A DNA stretch of 64,000 nt from Lumbricus rubellus (lineage: Eukaryota; Annelida; Clitellata; Crassiclitellata; Lumbricidae), in contig OX243824.1 in assembly GCA_945859605.1 (NCBI GenBank), forward strand, positions 22,793,417 to 22,857,416, in the 5' to 3' direction. The notes beneath the pieces are model-generated. The model did no database searches. It was not told the DNA's origin and saw only the letters and a program-made list of their open reading frames with translations. The first letter of the stretch is position 1, and the number at the start of each line of letters is the position of its first letter. A program made the translations under genes and the position numbers. Positions 1-10,081 of the stretch are shown in pieces.

Positions 1-319
1 TTTGCCTTTTTTCTGTGGCAACAACAACAGAAATGCAATGAAACACGCAAGTAAGCAACCTTATCCCTAAGCACGACTGTCATAGGCATATCAATGAACA
101 TAAATAATACTGAACCACAGTGCGTCATCATACATCAACTAAAAGAGAGGGGACTCTAACCTCTAAGCTATTACCCCGTCGCCATTATGCGACTCACATC
201 AGTATTTCTACAGCCATACTTCATTTACAATAACTACTAATGTGAGCGCTACATAAACAATTTAAATACACAAAACAAACACGAACAACTTAACTAACAG
301 CCCATCACATTACATCACA

Positions 320-826
320 TTACCTCCTATACACGGGCCCATACCCATGGTTCCTATTGGGGCTCGAGCGCTGTATAAACCTTCTTGCAAATTCACAAGT
401 ATCTTGCACATGTTTAATCGGTACAGCCACAAAATCATCTTTATTCAACCACACATCAGCAATTTGCATATTCTCTAAAACTAGACTAATTGGATGATGA
501 TTCTGGGTGACTCCAGTGCTTTCGCTCTCGCCGGCTCGATGAGCGGAGAGGACGAGTGGAGGATGCACATCCCAATCCCGTAGAGGTTGGGCTACCACCT
601 TGGCAGCAGAGACTTGGGGCGAAGACTCCGTCGGAAGAGAAGTTTCTGGTGTGGCAGGTTTCGGTTGTTTCTCCACATCTTTCAGAAGGTGGATTCGTTC
701 GAAGTTTCTTTTCTTCTTTTCGCCATCCGGTGCAGCCAGGGTTTCACGAGGTACCACAACTCGGCAGCACAATCTGGAGCGAGGTTTGCAATGGACGGAG
801 AACTTGTGCTCCCCACGAGAATCCAA
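320..826 (-). CDS. ORF overlapping the gag-protease 3' end (left copy)
   Basis: 168 residues, overlapping the last 145 nt of gag-protease in the -1 frame relative to it. The protein is polar and Pro/Ser-rich, with a basic start and an Arg-rich tail (RSSPNRNHGYGPVYRR). No known domain was recognised. Its position is where reverse transcriptase begins in autonomous elements, so it may be the remnant of the linker after the protease, reached by -1 frameshifting, or a small accessory ORF. The overlap frame supports the frameshift idea, but no slippery site was verified. Confidence 0.45.
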   Translation of the reverse strand: MDSRGEHKFSVHCKPRSRLCCRVVVPRETLAAPDGEKKKRNFERIHLLKDVEKQPKPATPETSLPTESSPQVSAAKVVAQPLRDWDVHPPLVLSAHRAGESESTGVTQNHHPISLVLENMQIADVWLNKDDFVAVPIKHVQDTCEFARRFIQRSSPNRNHGYGPVYRR

Positions 827-2046
827 TTATGACCCACATGCCATAAAACGTTTTCGTCCTTCATCCAAGAGAGACCCAAAATCAGTTCGGAAACCTGTTC
901 AGTCACCAAACAGGGTTTCTCGAATGGTCGGCCTTCAATCTGCAACTTGAGTTTCGTTTCGCCGAGTACACGGATGGCTGATCCGTTTGCTGCTAACAAG
1001 GATTGTTTAGAATACTGGATCTCTGCAGGATCTACCAAAGACGCAGGACACAGAGTCATTTCACACCCAGAGTCCAGCAGCCCCAGCAAATGTTTACCTT
1101 TTACAGTTACTGAAAGGTAAGCGTCATTTCGTCCCTTCACATGTCTCGCATTGTTCACCTCGTTCGGTTCTGGTTCTTGTTCTTGTTCTCTCTGCCATGT
1201 GTTGTCTGTTCGGCCAGGGCAAACTCGAGAAAGGTGTCCGGGTTGATTACACTCGTAGCAACGTCTGTTGTCTCGGGTTTCTCCTTGGAAACGGTTGTTG
1301 GGGCGGCGATCCCTCGGTTGATTTCTGGAGCCATTGTTCTCCTTTGGTTGAAACGGTCGTCGCGGTTGCCACTGTCGAAATTGTCCATCAGCAGAAGCAG
1401 TATTCGGTTGTGGGGACCATTTCTGAAGCATTTCTTCCATCTTCCGAGTCATCTGTTCTTGAAGTCGGTTCAACTTTTCGTCAAGGTCAGGTTCGGTTTC
1501 CTTCACATTCGAAATGCGCCCAGGACGACGATCACGACGGTCGACAGCATCTTCATCCGACCAGCGATAGCCTTCCAGTCTCATGGCGATTTTGTAGGCG
1601 TTGTCTAAGGTGGCTGGTCCTCTTTCTCGTACCTTCAGGGCCAGATCTTTATCTCGTAGAGCATCCAGGAATGCTCTGATAGCGATGGTCTCGCTGTGCG
1701 TTGATGTTGGTCCCGGAAATGCGAGGATCATCAGTTTCCGGATATCTTGAACGAGGGAACCAAGGTCTTCCCCCATCTTCTGCCGACGAGTGCTCAATTT
1801 GGTTTGATGCAGAGCAGCTTGATCGGTGCTTCCGTATCGCAGTTTCAACCTACTGACCAGATCAGCACTGGTCACCAGGGCTTCAGAGTCAAATTCGTGT
1901 AGCAGTTGATCAACCGGTTCGATTAAGGCACAGGTAAGTTGAGCTAACTTCTCTTCCTCAGTCCATCTATTGTTCTTCGAGCATACCTCGAATTTCTTAA
2001 GAAAAACTTCAACTGAAGTCTTACCATTGTAGCGGTCCAGCTTCAT
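682..2046 (-). CDS. gag: Gag polyprotein with zinc knuckle and aspartic protease domain (left copy)
   Basis: 454 residues. Residues 1-160 look like a Gypsy-type retrotransposon Gag capsid domain (begins MKLDRYNGKT, followed by conserved helices and a PATLDNAYKIAMRLEGY stretch). Residues 200-260 are basic and rich in Gln, Arg and Asn. A CCHC knuckle (C263, C266, H271, C276) would bind RNA. A retropepsin-like domain follows, with the catalytic D325-S326-G327 and a flap/ILGL motif at 389-392. In autonomous relatives this is followed by reverse transcriptase; here the frame stops about 55 residues after the protease. Start choice: the first ATG of the frame, overlapping the stop of a 71-residue upstream ORF (ATGA). 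Gag forms cytoplasmic particles and the protease would cleave it. Any mobility would need polymerase from another element. Confidence 0.88.
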   Translation of the reverse strand: MKLDRYNGKTSVEVFLKKFEVCSKNNRWTEEEKLAQLTCALIEPVDQLLHEFDSEALVTSADLVSRLKLRYGSTDQAALHQTKLSTRRQKMGEDLGSLVQDIRKLMILAFPGPTSTHSETIAIRAFLDALRDKDLALKVRERGPATLDNAYKIAMRLEGYRWSDEDAVDRRDRRPGRISNVKETEPDLDEKLNRLQEQMTRKMEEMLQKWSPQPNTASADGQFRQWQPRRPFQPKENNGSRNQPRDRRPNNRFQGETRDNRRCYECNQPGHLSRVCPGRTDNTWQREQEQEPEPNEVNNARHVKGRNDAYLSVTVKGKHLLGLLDSGCEMTLCPASLVDPAEIQYSKQSLLAANGSAIRVLGETKLKLQIEGRPFEKPCLVTEQVSELILGLSWMKDENVLWHVGHNWILVGSTSSPSIANLAPDCAAELWYLVKPWLHRMAKRRKETSNESTF

Positions 2047-2258
2047 TTGCGATTTCGTCCTTCTATCTGGAAAATTTGAAGATTCAGGTTGTAGTTTCCC
2101 AGCAGGTTCTTTCTTTTCACTAGCAATTTCTTGGACGGTGTTACCGGTAGTTGTAGATGGGTTTTCTGGAGCTTCTCCGAGTGTCTACAGGAGGAGCCGG
2201 AACAATTCTTCTTGATTGAAATTCTTATGATGCTCACCGGATCTGATTTCGCTTGCAC
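2043..2258 (-). CDS. Small ORF whose stop overlaps the gag start (left copy)
   Basis: 71 basic residues. Its TGA stop overlaps the gag ATG as ATGA, an arrangement that permits termination-reinitiation. No domain recognised; it could be chance. Confidence 0.25.
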   Translation of the reverse strand: MQAKSDPVSIIRISIKKNCSGSSCRHSEKLQKTHLQLPVTPSKKLLVKRKNLLGNYNLNLQIFQIEGRNRK

Positions 2259-2676
2259 TGATCGGTTTCACCACAGAGTTTATCGGCACTGTTTGTGTCG
2301 CTGACAATTGCACAGATTTATTCAGCGATGAGATCTGTTCATCATGAACGGTAGGATCAGCGACCAGACGCTGATATGGCGTGTATGGCATGTACGAGGA
2401 TTGACTTGTCTTTCACCGTAGATATTCGCAGCTTTGTGTCACGTGGGTTTCCGACGACAGGTTCGTTGTCGACATGAGCGGCTGACCGGAAGAAAAGGTG
2501 AGCGTAGACGTTCGTGGAGCGACGCCAGAGGGCAGGAAAGGTTTTTCGGAAGCCATGACGTTGAGCGACGACGGGGAAAAGGTGGCAGCCCAAGACATGG
2601 TTGTCGTTGTCTGACTGGGATGTGCACCTCGAAGCACCGGATGATTTTCCCCCAGCGATGATGGATCCCCATTATC

Positions 2677-3174
2677 TTAAACTAACAGTCGTGAGTTAGT
2701 ACATGCTTTGACATCGTTTTGTTCTAAAGCTACCGCATGGGAATCGAGTACGAGATTGTGCAGAGGTCGCATATAATTTATTTCAGAATGCTCGCTATCA
2801 GATAGACATTTTTCAGTTAATCGGTTTCTTAATTGCATTTGTTTACTTCGCATGTAATAATCAAAATCAAAAAATTCATATGCAGTGTTCATATCATGAT
2901 CATATATCCTTTGAGTGTCTACATTAGCATCATCAGTTGTAACTCGAGTGTTAAATATCACTTTTGGTCGAGCGCCATAGAAATTTTCTGGGTCATTCAG
3001 TGCATCTGTTTCTCCAAGAAAAATTCTCTTTTCCTCCGCACCTGAATTTAGCAAGACCCCAGTGTTTCTAATGCTACTTGTACCTGCACTAGATTGGACC
3101 TGAACTTCTGTACCTGAACTTAATTTCACCCCACTAACTCTGGTACCACTTGTTGCGCGCGTGCCCTCAGCCAA
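2677..3174 (-). CDS. Second ORF of the retrotransposon (left copy)
   Basis: 165 residues with a Ser/Thr/Gly-rich start (SGTRVSGVKLSSGTEVQVQSS) and a polar remainder. No recognised domain. It is in the same frame as gag-protease but separated from it by stop codons, and overlaps the 201-residue ORF. It may be a degenerate part of an originally longer Gag. Confidence 0.4.
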   Translation of the reverse strand: MAEGTRATSGTRVSGVKLSSGTEVQVQSSAGTSSIRNTGVLLNSGAEEKRIFLGETDALNDPENFYGARPKVIFNTRVTTDDANVDTQRIYDHDMNTAYEFFDFDYYMRSKQMQLRNRLTEKCLSDSEHSEINYMRPLHNLVLDSHAVALEQNDVKACTNSRLLV

Positions 3175-3731
3175 AAGACCACCCCTTTCACTGTCAATTC
3201 TACCTTCTTCGCACCCTTATTCTCATAGGGGTCCCCTGGCCAAGGAGCAAGGCGGGGAGGGGCTACATCATTAAGTTCCAGGACCCTAGTTCTGTTCCCT
3301 AGGAAACCAGGCACCACCGAGGCCCACTCAGGTAAGGATTCGAAACTCTCTTCTCTATAACCAGGTACCAAGGATGGCTCTAATCGGCGACATATGTCCA
3401 CGGCTCTCTGTGGGAGAGCGACAGCCCCTATTTCAGACTGCTCTGGGTTCGAATCCCCTCCACTTACTGTTCGGGTTTCCTTACCTATGGATAACTCGGT
3501 TGCCCTCTGTTTGTGCAAGTTCAGGTCCCTGTCATGTTCTTGTAAGTTCTGTTCTAATTCCTCTTGTTTTGCTATCAAACTTTGTATTCGGTTTTCTTGG
3601 CGCTCCATAAATTCTCGAACATGGTCAGGAAGTAGCTGTGGGGTCCCTGACACTTCAGCTACACTCTCCTTATCCTCCACCTCACTTCCCATCACTTCTT
3701 CTTCCTCCTCCTCAGATTTAAGGGAAGACAT
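3126..3731 (-). CDS. First ORF of the retrotransposon, acidic/coiled-coil protein (left copy)
   Basis: 201 residues. It starts with an acidic run (MSSLKSEEEEEEVMGSE) and has a probable coiled coil at residues 38-75 (repeated E/Q/L with REFMERQENRIQ), then a Pro-rich segment (PPRLAPWPGDPYEN). It is the first long ORF after the LTR. Some Gypsy elements carry an N-terminal coiled-coil extension of Gag, so it may be part of Gag separated by a frame change or intron; no homologous family was identified. It overlaps the following 165-residue ORF by 49 nt in another frame. Confidence 0.5.
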   Translation of the reverse strand: MSSLKSEEEEEEVMGSEVEDKESVAEVSGTPQLLPDHVREFMERQENRIQSLIAKQEELEQNLQEHDRDLNLHKQRATELSIGKETRTVSGGDSNPEQSEIGAVALPQRAVDICRRLEPSLVPGYREESFESLPEWASVVPGFLGNRTRVLELNDVAPPRLAPWPGDPYENKGAKKVELTVKGVVFWLRARAQQVVPELVG

Positions 3732-3791
3732 TTCTAACTATGAGAGGGTTTTCACAATATTTCCAGTTAAGTTCAACTAATGCAATCAGTT

Positions 3792-4805
3792 TGTAATTAT
3801 TTCTGTAATAAATAATTATTCATTTACGACACGCTTCTCTTCTTAATCTGGTTTAATTATTCACAAAATTACTCGACGGTTTCTCTTATCCGTCGTGACA
3901 AGTACAGTATGATTCACACTAGTACAACCCTTAGTAGATAACTCCAATAAAGGAAAACTAATTAGTTATTCAATTAGTTATTTTAATTAGTTCTTTAATT
4001 AGTTATTTAATTAGTTATTTAATTAGTTAACAGTGCGTTCAATTTGCATTTCTCTTAATTATCGACGTTAATCATCGCTTCGCATTTACATTAATTATCA
4101 GTGCGTCCAATTAACTATCAACTTATTCACAGCAAAGAGCAAACAATACTTCTCGGTTTTAACTACAACAACCACACTCAAAAGGGTATACTTCCCTGAT
4201 TCTCCAGATATAGTTATTGCAAATGTCTGCCAGTGAAATTCCGTCCGGACATCTACCAGCGCGTCAGTCGCGACCGCGGATGAAATCGAAGTTCCGACAA
4301 TTTGGATAAATTTACAAATTTCTCTTCTTGCAGACACTACGGTCTTAACGGAAGGAAAACCCACTGCTCGGCCTCCAAAACAATTTCTTTCAACAGCTTA
4401 TTTCACGGCAATCAGCCTACCAAACTTCGGAAATTCTTCCACAATTTCTGCCACTCGAGTGCGTAGATGTTACCCGACCAAAATCTTGCCTCGCACTGAC
4501 GAGTTCAGTGCTCTCGGCCAATCACAGGCCACATCACGTGACTCGTTCGAGTCGCGTGACCGAAGCGGTCCAATCAAAGCTGTTGCGTTGCCGCCGATCT
4601 AAAAATAGAGTGTCGCAATGCGGCACTCTCCGCTAAAACAGGATTACTGTACCGGAGGTCGGTTCCAAAAAGTGGCTAAACTCCGAAGGCCGGTCGCAAA
4701 TTTAGCAAGGCCGTAAATTTAGCTAGGCCATAAATTTAGCTAGGCCGCAAAGTTGTTTAGGCCGCAAATTTATAATTAACGATCGCAATTTCCACGATCG
4801 TTACA
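3792..4805 (-). repeat. Putative LTR (shared between two tandem units)
   Basis: The right edge is well supported: on the minus strand a polypurine tract is followed directly by TGTAACGATCG. The left edge is an inference, taken from TGTAATTA at 3792, which gives TGTAA/TTACA inverted ends and about 1014 bp. It contains a TATA-like AT run near 4600, several copies of an AATTAGTTATTT-type repeat at 3958-4028, and GGCCTAGCTAAATTT-type short repeats at 4700-4760. No convincing tRNA primer-binding site was recognised after the proposed left edge, so the true 3' end of the LTR could differ by several hundred bases. Confidence 0.5.
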
Positions 4806-4820
4806 CTCCCCCCCCCACTT
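4806..4820 (-). other. Polypurine tract next to LTR
   Basis: The plus strand reads ctcccccccccactt, so the minus strand is AAGTGGGGGGGGGAG immediately before TGTAACG. In LTR retrotransposons such a tract primes plus-strand DNA synthesis and abuts the 3' LTR. It fixes both the orientation of the element and one LTR edge. Confidence 0.75.
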
Positions 4821-6609
4821 AGTCTGAAATTTTCCACCATAGGGGAAAATTTATCAGCTCCTGCTGATCTTAACCGAGAAACATTGTGTTAACATTCAGT
4901 AGGGCACTCTACGGCCAAAACATCAAAGGACTAAACTAAAAGAGTTCACTAGATCACATCAACTGTAACTGCAAGCAACGATATCGACACGATTGGCGAT
5001 ATACCACATCTAACGGATACTCTACAAAACTTTGCAGGTCATTGCAAAACTTAAAGTTCTCACAAGGCAGGAAATAATCATGCTTAATACGCAATGCAAA
5101 ATTATAGCAGCAACCAATCGAATGTAACTGTAAAACATGACACGTTTAAACAAACAATCACATTACTATAATCATTAATTTCCATTCACTTTCATCACTT
5201 GCTCGGGACCACTTACAAGGATAAATAAATGTCTTCCTAAAACACTAAAAGGTCATGTCCCGGCACCAGATTCAGTACAATATTATCATTCATACTAACA
5301 GCATAAACATAGCTTGACCCTCATCACAAGATACACTGAGTGTCAAAGCAAGCACTTGTCTCATCACTCCAACAATTCATTTGCACACAGCATCACAGGA
5401 ATCTTGCTCCTAACCAGTCAGACTAAACTACTGCTCAAATATTACTCAGGGTTAGAAATTGACAACACTTTTAACTAATGCTGTATTCCATCTACACAAC
5501 CCTTTCAGATACACATACAACCACCAACGATTGCAACGAACTCTTTTCTGTGCATTCATAAACATGGGTAGTTACCACATCATCACAGACAGAACACATT
5601 ACACTTAGGCTGAGACTACTAAGCAAAGGCTTTATTGCTTCTCCCCACGTCTACCTTACAAGACGGAATACAACAGAGCAGACCACCCGAGACAAGTTAA
5701 ACAAAGGGATTTACTGCTTAGTAAAACATACTCAAGAAACTAACGGGTTTCTCTCTGACCTCTACAATGACCTCTCCACGTCTACCTTACAAGACGGAGT
5801 ACAACAGAGCAGAACAGTAACGCTAACTAGTAAGCAAAAGGATTTACTGCTTAGTAAAGCATACCAAAGAAACTAGGCCGTCTACAGCTCACACTCTACA
5901 CCAGGTCATCTGTCTCACCTCTCATATAATCTAAACTGACTGCGGGGACATTAGACTACTTACAAGTCTACAATCTGTCTTACTCACACACTACTCGGAA
6001 CTTACACATATCACACAGACATACTAGATCCTTTCACACATCCTATCTACACAACTCACTAATCAACATCCAAGACTACTTCTACTAACTGCTACAAAGG
6101 TCAAGCTACTCATAATTCAATATGCTAAATAATACCTTCCTAACTTTTATGATTATGCACATTCAACTTTAAAATACATTCACCACAGTTACTGAGCTCA
6201 GCTACTCATAATCCACAATACTGAATATCACCTTATTAATTTCCTATTACAGTTATATGCAAATTTAACCTTAAAACTGCATACACAACATTTGCCTTTT
6301 TTCTGTGGCAACAACAACAGAAATGCAATGAAACACGCAAGTAAGCAACCTTATCCCTAAGCACGACTGTCATAGGCATATCAATGAACATAAATAATAC
6401 TGAACCACAGTGCGTCATCATACATCAACTAAAAGAGAGGGGACTCTAACCTCTAAGCTATTACCCCGTCGCCATTATGCGACTCACATCAGTATTTCTA
6501 CAGCCATACTTCATTTACAATAACTACTAATGTGAGCGCTACATAAACAATTTAAATACACAAAACAAACACGAACAACTTAACTAACAGCCCATCACAT
6601 TACATCACA
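4821..6609 (-). other. Non-coding 3' region of the retrotransposon
   Basis: About 1.8 kb without a meaningful reading frame, where pol would lie in an autonomous relative. It holds an internal direct repeat: about 90 bp at 5641-5730 recurs at 5771-5863 (shared words acgtctaccttacaagacgg and ggatttactgcttagtaaa). The only ORF touching it (6236-6421) is short and unconvincing. Confidence 0.6.
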
Positions 6610-7116
6610 TTACCTCCTATACACGGGCCCATACCCATGGTTCCTATTGGGGCTCGAGCGCTGTATAAACCTTCTTGCAAATTCACAAGTATCTTGCACA
6701 TGTTTAATCGGTACAGCCACAAAATCATCTTTATTCAACCACACATCAGCAATTTGCATATTCTCTAAAACTAGACTAATTGGATGATGATTCTGGGTGA
6801 CTCCAGTGCTTTCGCTCTCGCCGGCTCGATGAGCGGAGAGGACGAGTGGAGGATGCACATCCCAATCCCGTAGAGGTTGGGCTACCACCTTGGCAGCAGA
6901 GACTTGGGGCGAAGACTCCGTCGGAAGAGAAGTTTCTGGTGTGGCAGGTTTCGGTTGTTTCTCCACATCTTTCAGAAGGTGGATTCGTTCGAAGTTTCTT
7001 TTCTTCTTTTCGCCATCCGGTGCAGCCAGGGTTTCACGAGGTACCACAACTCGGCAGCACAATCTGGAGCGAGGTTTGCAATGGACGGAGAACTTGTGCT
7101 CCCCACGAGAATCCAA
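6610..7116 (-). CDS. ORF overlapping the gag-protease 3' end (right copy)
   Basis: Same 168-residue ORF as in the left copy, identical in sequence and in its -1 overlap with gag-protease. Confidence 0.45.
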   Translation of the reverse strand: MDSRGEHKFSVHCKPRSRLCCRVVVPRETLAAPDGEKKKRNFERIHLLKDVEKQPKPATPETSLPTESSPQVSAAKVVAQPLRDWDVHPPLVLSAHRAGESESTGVTQNHHPISLVLENMQIADVWLNKDDFVAVPIKHVQDTCEFARRFIQRSSPNRNHGYGPVYRR

Positions 7117-8336
7117 TTATGACCCACATGCCATAAAACGTTTTCGTCCTTCATCCAAGAGAGACCCAAAATCAGTTCGGAAACCTGTTCAGTCACCAAA
7201 CAGGGTTTCTCGAATGGTCGGCCTTCAATCTGCAACTTGAGTTTCGTTTCGCCGAGTACACGGATGGCTGATCCGTTTGCTGCTAACAAGGATTGTTTAG
7301 AATACTGGATCTCTGCAGGATCTACCAAAGACGCAGGACACAGAGTCATTTCACACCCAGAGTCCAGCAGCCCCAGCAAATGTTTACCTTTTACAGTTAC
7401 TGAAAGGTAAGCGTCATTTCGTCCCTTCACATGTCTCGCATTGTTCACCTCGTTCGGTTCTGGTTCTTGTTCTTGTTCTCTCTGCCATGTGTTGTCTGTT
7501 CGGCCAGGGCAAACTCGAGAAAGGTGTCCGGGTTGATTACACTCGTAGCAACGTCTGTTGTCTCGGGTTTCTCCTTGGAAACGGTTGTTGGGGCGGCGAT
7601 CCCTCGGTTGATTTCTGGAGCCATTGTTCTCCTTTGGTTGAAACGGTCGTCGCGGTTGCCACTGTCGAAATTGTCCATCAGCAGAAGCAGTATTCGGTTG
7701 TGGGGACCATTTCTGAAGCATTTCTTCCATCTTCCGAGTCATCTGTTCTTGAAGTCGGTTCAACTTTTCGTCAAGGTCAGGTTCGGTTTCCTTCACATTC
7801 GAAATGCGCCCAGGACGACGATCACGACGGTCGACAGCATCTTCATCCGACCAGCGATAGCCTTCCAGTCTCATGGCGATTTTGTAGGCGTTGTCTAAGG
7901 TGGCTGGTCCTCTTTCTCGTACCTTCAGGGCCAGATCTTTATCTCGTAGAGCATCCAGGAATGCTCTGATAGCGATGGTCTCGCTGTGCGTTGATGTTGG
8001 TCCCGGAAATGCGAGGATCATCAGTTTCCGGATATCTTGAACGAGGGAACCAAGGTCTTCCCCCATCTTCTGCCGACGAGTGCTCAATTTGGTTTGATGC
8101 AGAGCAGCTTGATCGGTGCTTCCGTATCGCAGTTTCAACCTACTGACCAGATCAGCACTGGTCACCAGGGCTTCAGAGTCAAATTCGTGTAGCAGTTGAT
8201 CAACCGGTTCGATTAAGGCACAGGTAAGTTGAGCTAACTTCTCTTCCTCAGTCCATCTATTGTTCTTCGAGCATACCTCGAATTTCTTAAGAAAAACTTC
8301 AACTGAAGTCTTACCATTGTAGCGGTCCAGCTTCAT
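6972..8336 (-). CDS. gag: Gag polyprotein with zinc knuckle and aspartic protease domain (right copy)
   Basis: The 454-residue translation is identical to the left copy, with the same knuckle and Asp-Ser-Gly site. Perfect identity over more than 1.3 kb means very recent duplication, gene conversion or an assembly artefact. This copy lies between two putative LTRs and belongs to the only complete unit in the window. Confidence 0.88.
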   Translation of the reverse strand: MKLDRYNGKTSVEVFLKKFEVCSKNNRWTEEEKLAQLTCALIEPVDQLLHEFDSEALVTSADLVSRLKLRYGSTDQAALHQTKLSTRRQKMGEDLGSLVQDIRKLMILAFPGPTSTHSETIAIRAFLDALRDKDLALKVRERGPATLDNAYKIAMRLEGYRWSDEDAVDRRDRRPGRISNVKETEPDLDEKLNRLQEQMTRKMEEMLQKWSPQPNTASADGQFRQWQPRRPFQPKENNGSRNQPRDRRPNNRFQGETRDNRRCYECNQPGHLSRVCPGRTDNTWQREQEQEPEPNEVNNARHVKGRNDAYLSVTVKGKHLLGLLDSGCEMTLCPASLVDPAEIQYSKQSLLAANGSAIRVLGETKLKLQIEGRPFEKPCLVTEQVSELILGLSWMKDENVLWHVGHNWILVGSTSSPSIANLAPDCAAELWYLVKPWLHRMAKRRKETSNESTF

Positions 8337-8548
8337 TTGCGATTTCGTCCTTCTATCTGGAAAATTTGAAGATTCAGGTTGTAGTTTCCCAGCAGGTTCT
8401 TTCTTTTCACTAGCAATTTCTTGGACGGTGTTACCGGTAGTTGTAGATGGGTTTTCTGGAGCTTCTCCGAGTGTCTACAGGAGGAGCCGGAACAATTCTT
8501 CTTGATTGAAATTCTTATGATGCTCACCGGATCTGATTTCGCTTGCAC
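8333..8548 (-). CDS. Small ORF whose stop overlaps the gag start (right copy)
   Basis: Same 71-residue ORF and ATGA junction as the left copy. Confidence 0.25.
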   Translation of the reverse strand: MQAKSDPVSIIRISIKKNCSGSSCRHSEKLQKTHLQLPVTPSKKLLVKRKNLLGNYNLNLQIFQIEGRNRK

Positions 8549-8966
8549 TGATCGGTTTCACCACAGAGTTTATCGGCACTGTTTGTGTCGCTGACAATTG
8601 CACAGATTTATTCAGCGATGAGATCTGTTCATCATGAACGGTAGGATCAGCGACCAGACGCTGATATGGCGTGTATGGCATGTACGAGGATTGACTTGTC
8701 TTTCACCGTAGATATTCGCAGCTTTGTGTCACGTGGGTTTCCGACGACAGGTTCGTTGTCGACATGAGCGGCTGACCGGAAGAAAAGGTGAGCGTAGACG
8801 TTCGTGGAGCGACGCCAGAGGGCAGGAAAGGTTTTTCGGAAGCCATGACGTTGAGCGACGACGGGGAAAAGGTGGCAGCCCAAGACATGGTTGTCGTTGT
8901 CTGACTGGGATGTGCACCTCGAAGCACCGGATGATTTTCCCCCAGCGATGATGGATCCCCATTATC

Positions 8967-9464
8967 TTAAACTAACAGTCGTGAGTTAGTACATGCTTTG
9001 ACATCGTTTTGTTCTAAAGCTACCGCATGGGAATCGAGTACGAGATTGTGCAGAGGTCGCATATAATTTATTTCAGAATGCTCGCTATCAGATAGACATT
9101 TTTCAGTTAATCGGTTTCTTAATTGCATTTGTTTACTTCGCATGTAATAATCAAAATCAAAAAATTCATATGCAGTGTTCATATCATGATCATATATCCT
9201 TTGAGTGTCTACATTAGCATCATCAGTTGTAACTCGAGTGTTAAATATCACTTTTGGTCGAGCGCCATAGAAATTTTCTGGGTCATTCAGTGCATCTGTT
9301 TCTCCAAGAAAAATTCTCTTTTCCTCCGCACCTGAATTTAGCAAGACCCCAGTGTTTCTAATGCTACTTGTACCTGCACTAGATTGGACCTGAACTTCTG
9401 TACCTGAACTTAATTTCACCCCACTAACTCTGGTACCACTTGTTGCGCGCGTGCCCTCAGCCAA
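8967..9464 (-). CDS. Second ORF of the retrotransposon (right copy)
   Basis: Identical to the 165-residue ORF of the left copy, with the same overlap with the 201-residue ORF. Confidence 0.4.
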   Translation of the reverse strand: MAEGTRATSGTRVSGVKLSSGTEVQVQSSAGTSSIRNTGVLLNSGAEEKRIFLGETDALNDPENFYGARPKVIFNTRVTTDDANVDTQRIYDHDMNTAYEFFDFDYYMRSKQMQLRNRLTEKCLSDSEHSEINYMRPLHNLVLDSHAVALEQNDVKACTNSRLLV

Positions 9465-10021
9465 AAGACCACCCCTTTCACTGTCAATTCTACCTTCTTC
9501 GCACCCTTATTCTCATAGGGGTCCCCTGGCCAAGGAGCAAGGCGGGGAGGGGCTACATCATTAAGTTCCAGGACCCTAGTTCTGTTCCCTAGGAAACCAG
9601 GCACCACCGAGGCCCACTCAGGTAAGGATTCGAAACTCTCTTCTCTATAACCAGGTACCAAGGATGGCTCTAATCGGCGACATATGTCCACGGCTCTCTG
9701 TGGGAGAGCGACAGCCCCTATTTCAGACTGCTCTGGGTTCGAATCCCCTCCACTTACTGTTCGGGTTTCCTTACCTATGGATAACTCGGTTGCCCTCTGT
9801 TTGTGCAAGTTCAGGTCCCTGTCATGTTCTTGTAAGTTCTGTTCTAATTCCTCTTGTTTTGCTATCAAACTTTGTATTCGGTTTTCTTGGCGCTCCATAA
9901 ATTCTCGAACATGGTCAGGAAGTAGCTGTGGGGTCCCTGACACTTCAGCTACACTCTCCTTATCCTCCACCTCACTTCCCATCACTTCTTCTTCCTCCTC
10001 CTCAGATTTAAGGGAAGACAT
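9416..10021 (-). CDS. First ORF of the retrotransposon, acidic/coiled-coil protein (right copy)
   Basis: Identical 201-residue product to the left copy; the first long ORF downstream of the LTR of the complete unit. Confidence 0.5.
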   Translation of the reverse strand: MSSLKSEEEEEEVMGSEVEDKESVAEVSGTPQLLPDHVREFMERQENRIQSLIAKQEELEQNLQEHDRDLNLHKQRATELSIGKETRTVSGGDSNPEQSEIGAVALPQRAVDICRRLEPSLVPGYREESFESLPEWASVVPGFLGNRTRVLELNDVAPPRLAPWPGDPYENKGAKKVELTVKGVVFWLRARAQQVVPELVG

Positions 10022-10081
10022 TTCTAACTATGAGAGGGTTTTCACAATATTTCCAGTTAAGTTCAACTAATGCAATCAGTT

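Noticed and set aside
1141..1679. Plus-strand ORFs opposite gag (155 and 160 residues), repeated at 7431-7969
   Set aside because: Antisense shadows of the gag-protease frame; no independent motif.
4098..4364. 88-residue minus ORF inside the putative LTR
   Set aside because: Present in both copies only because they are identical; no recognised domain, and LTRs rarely code.
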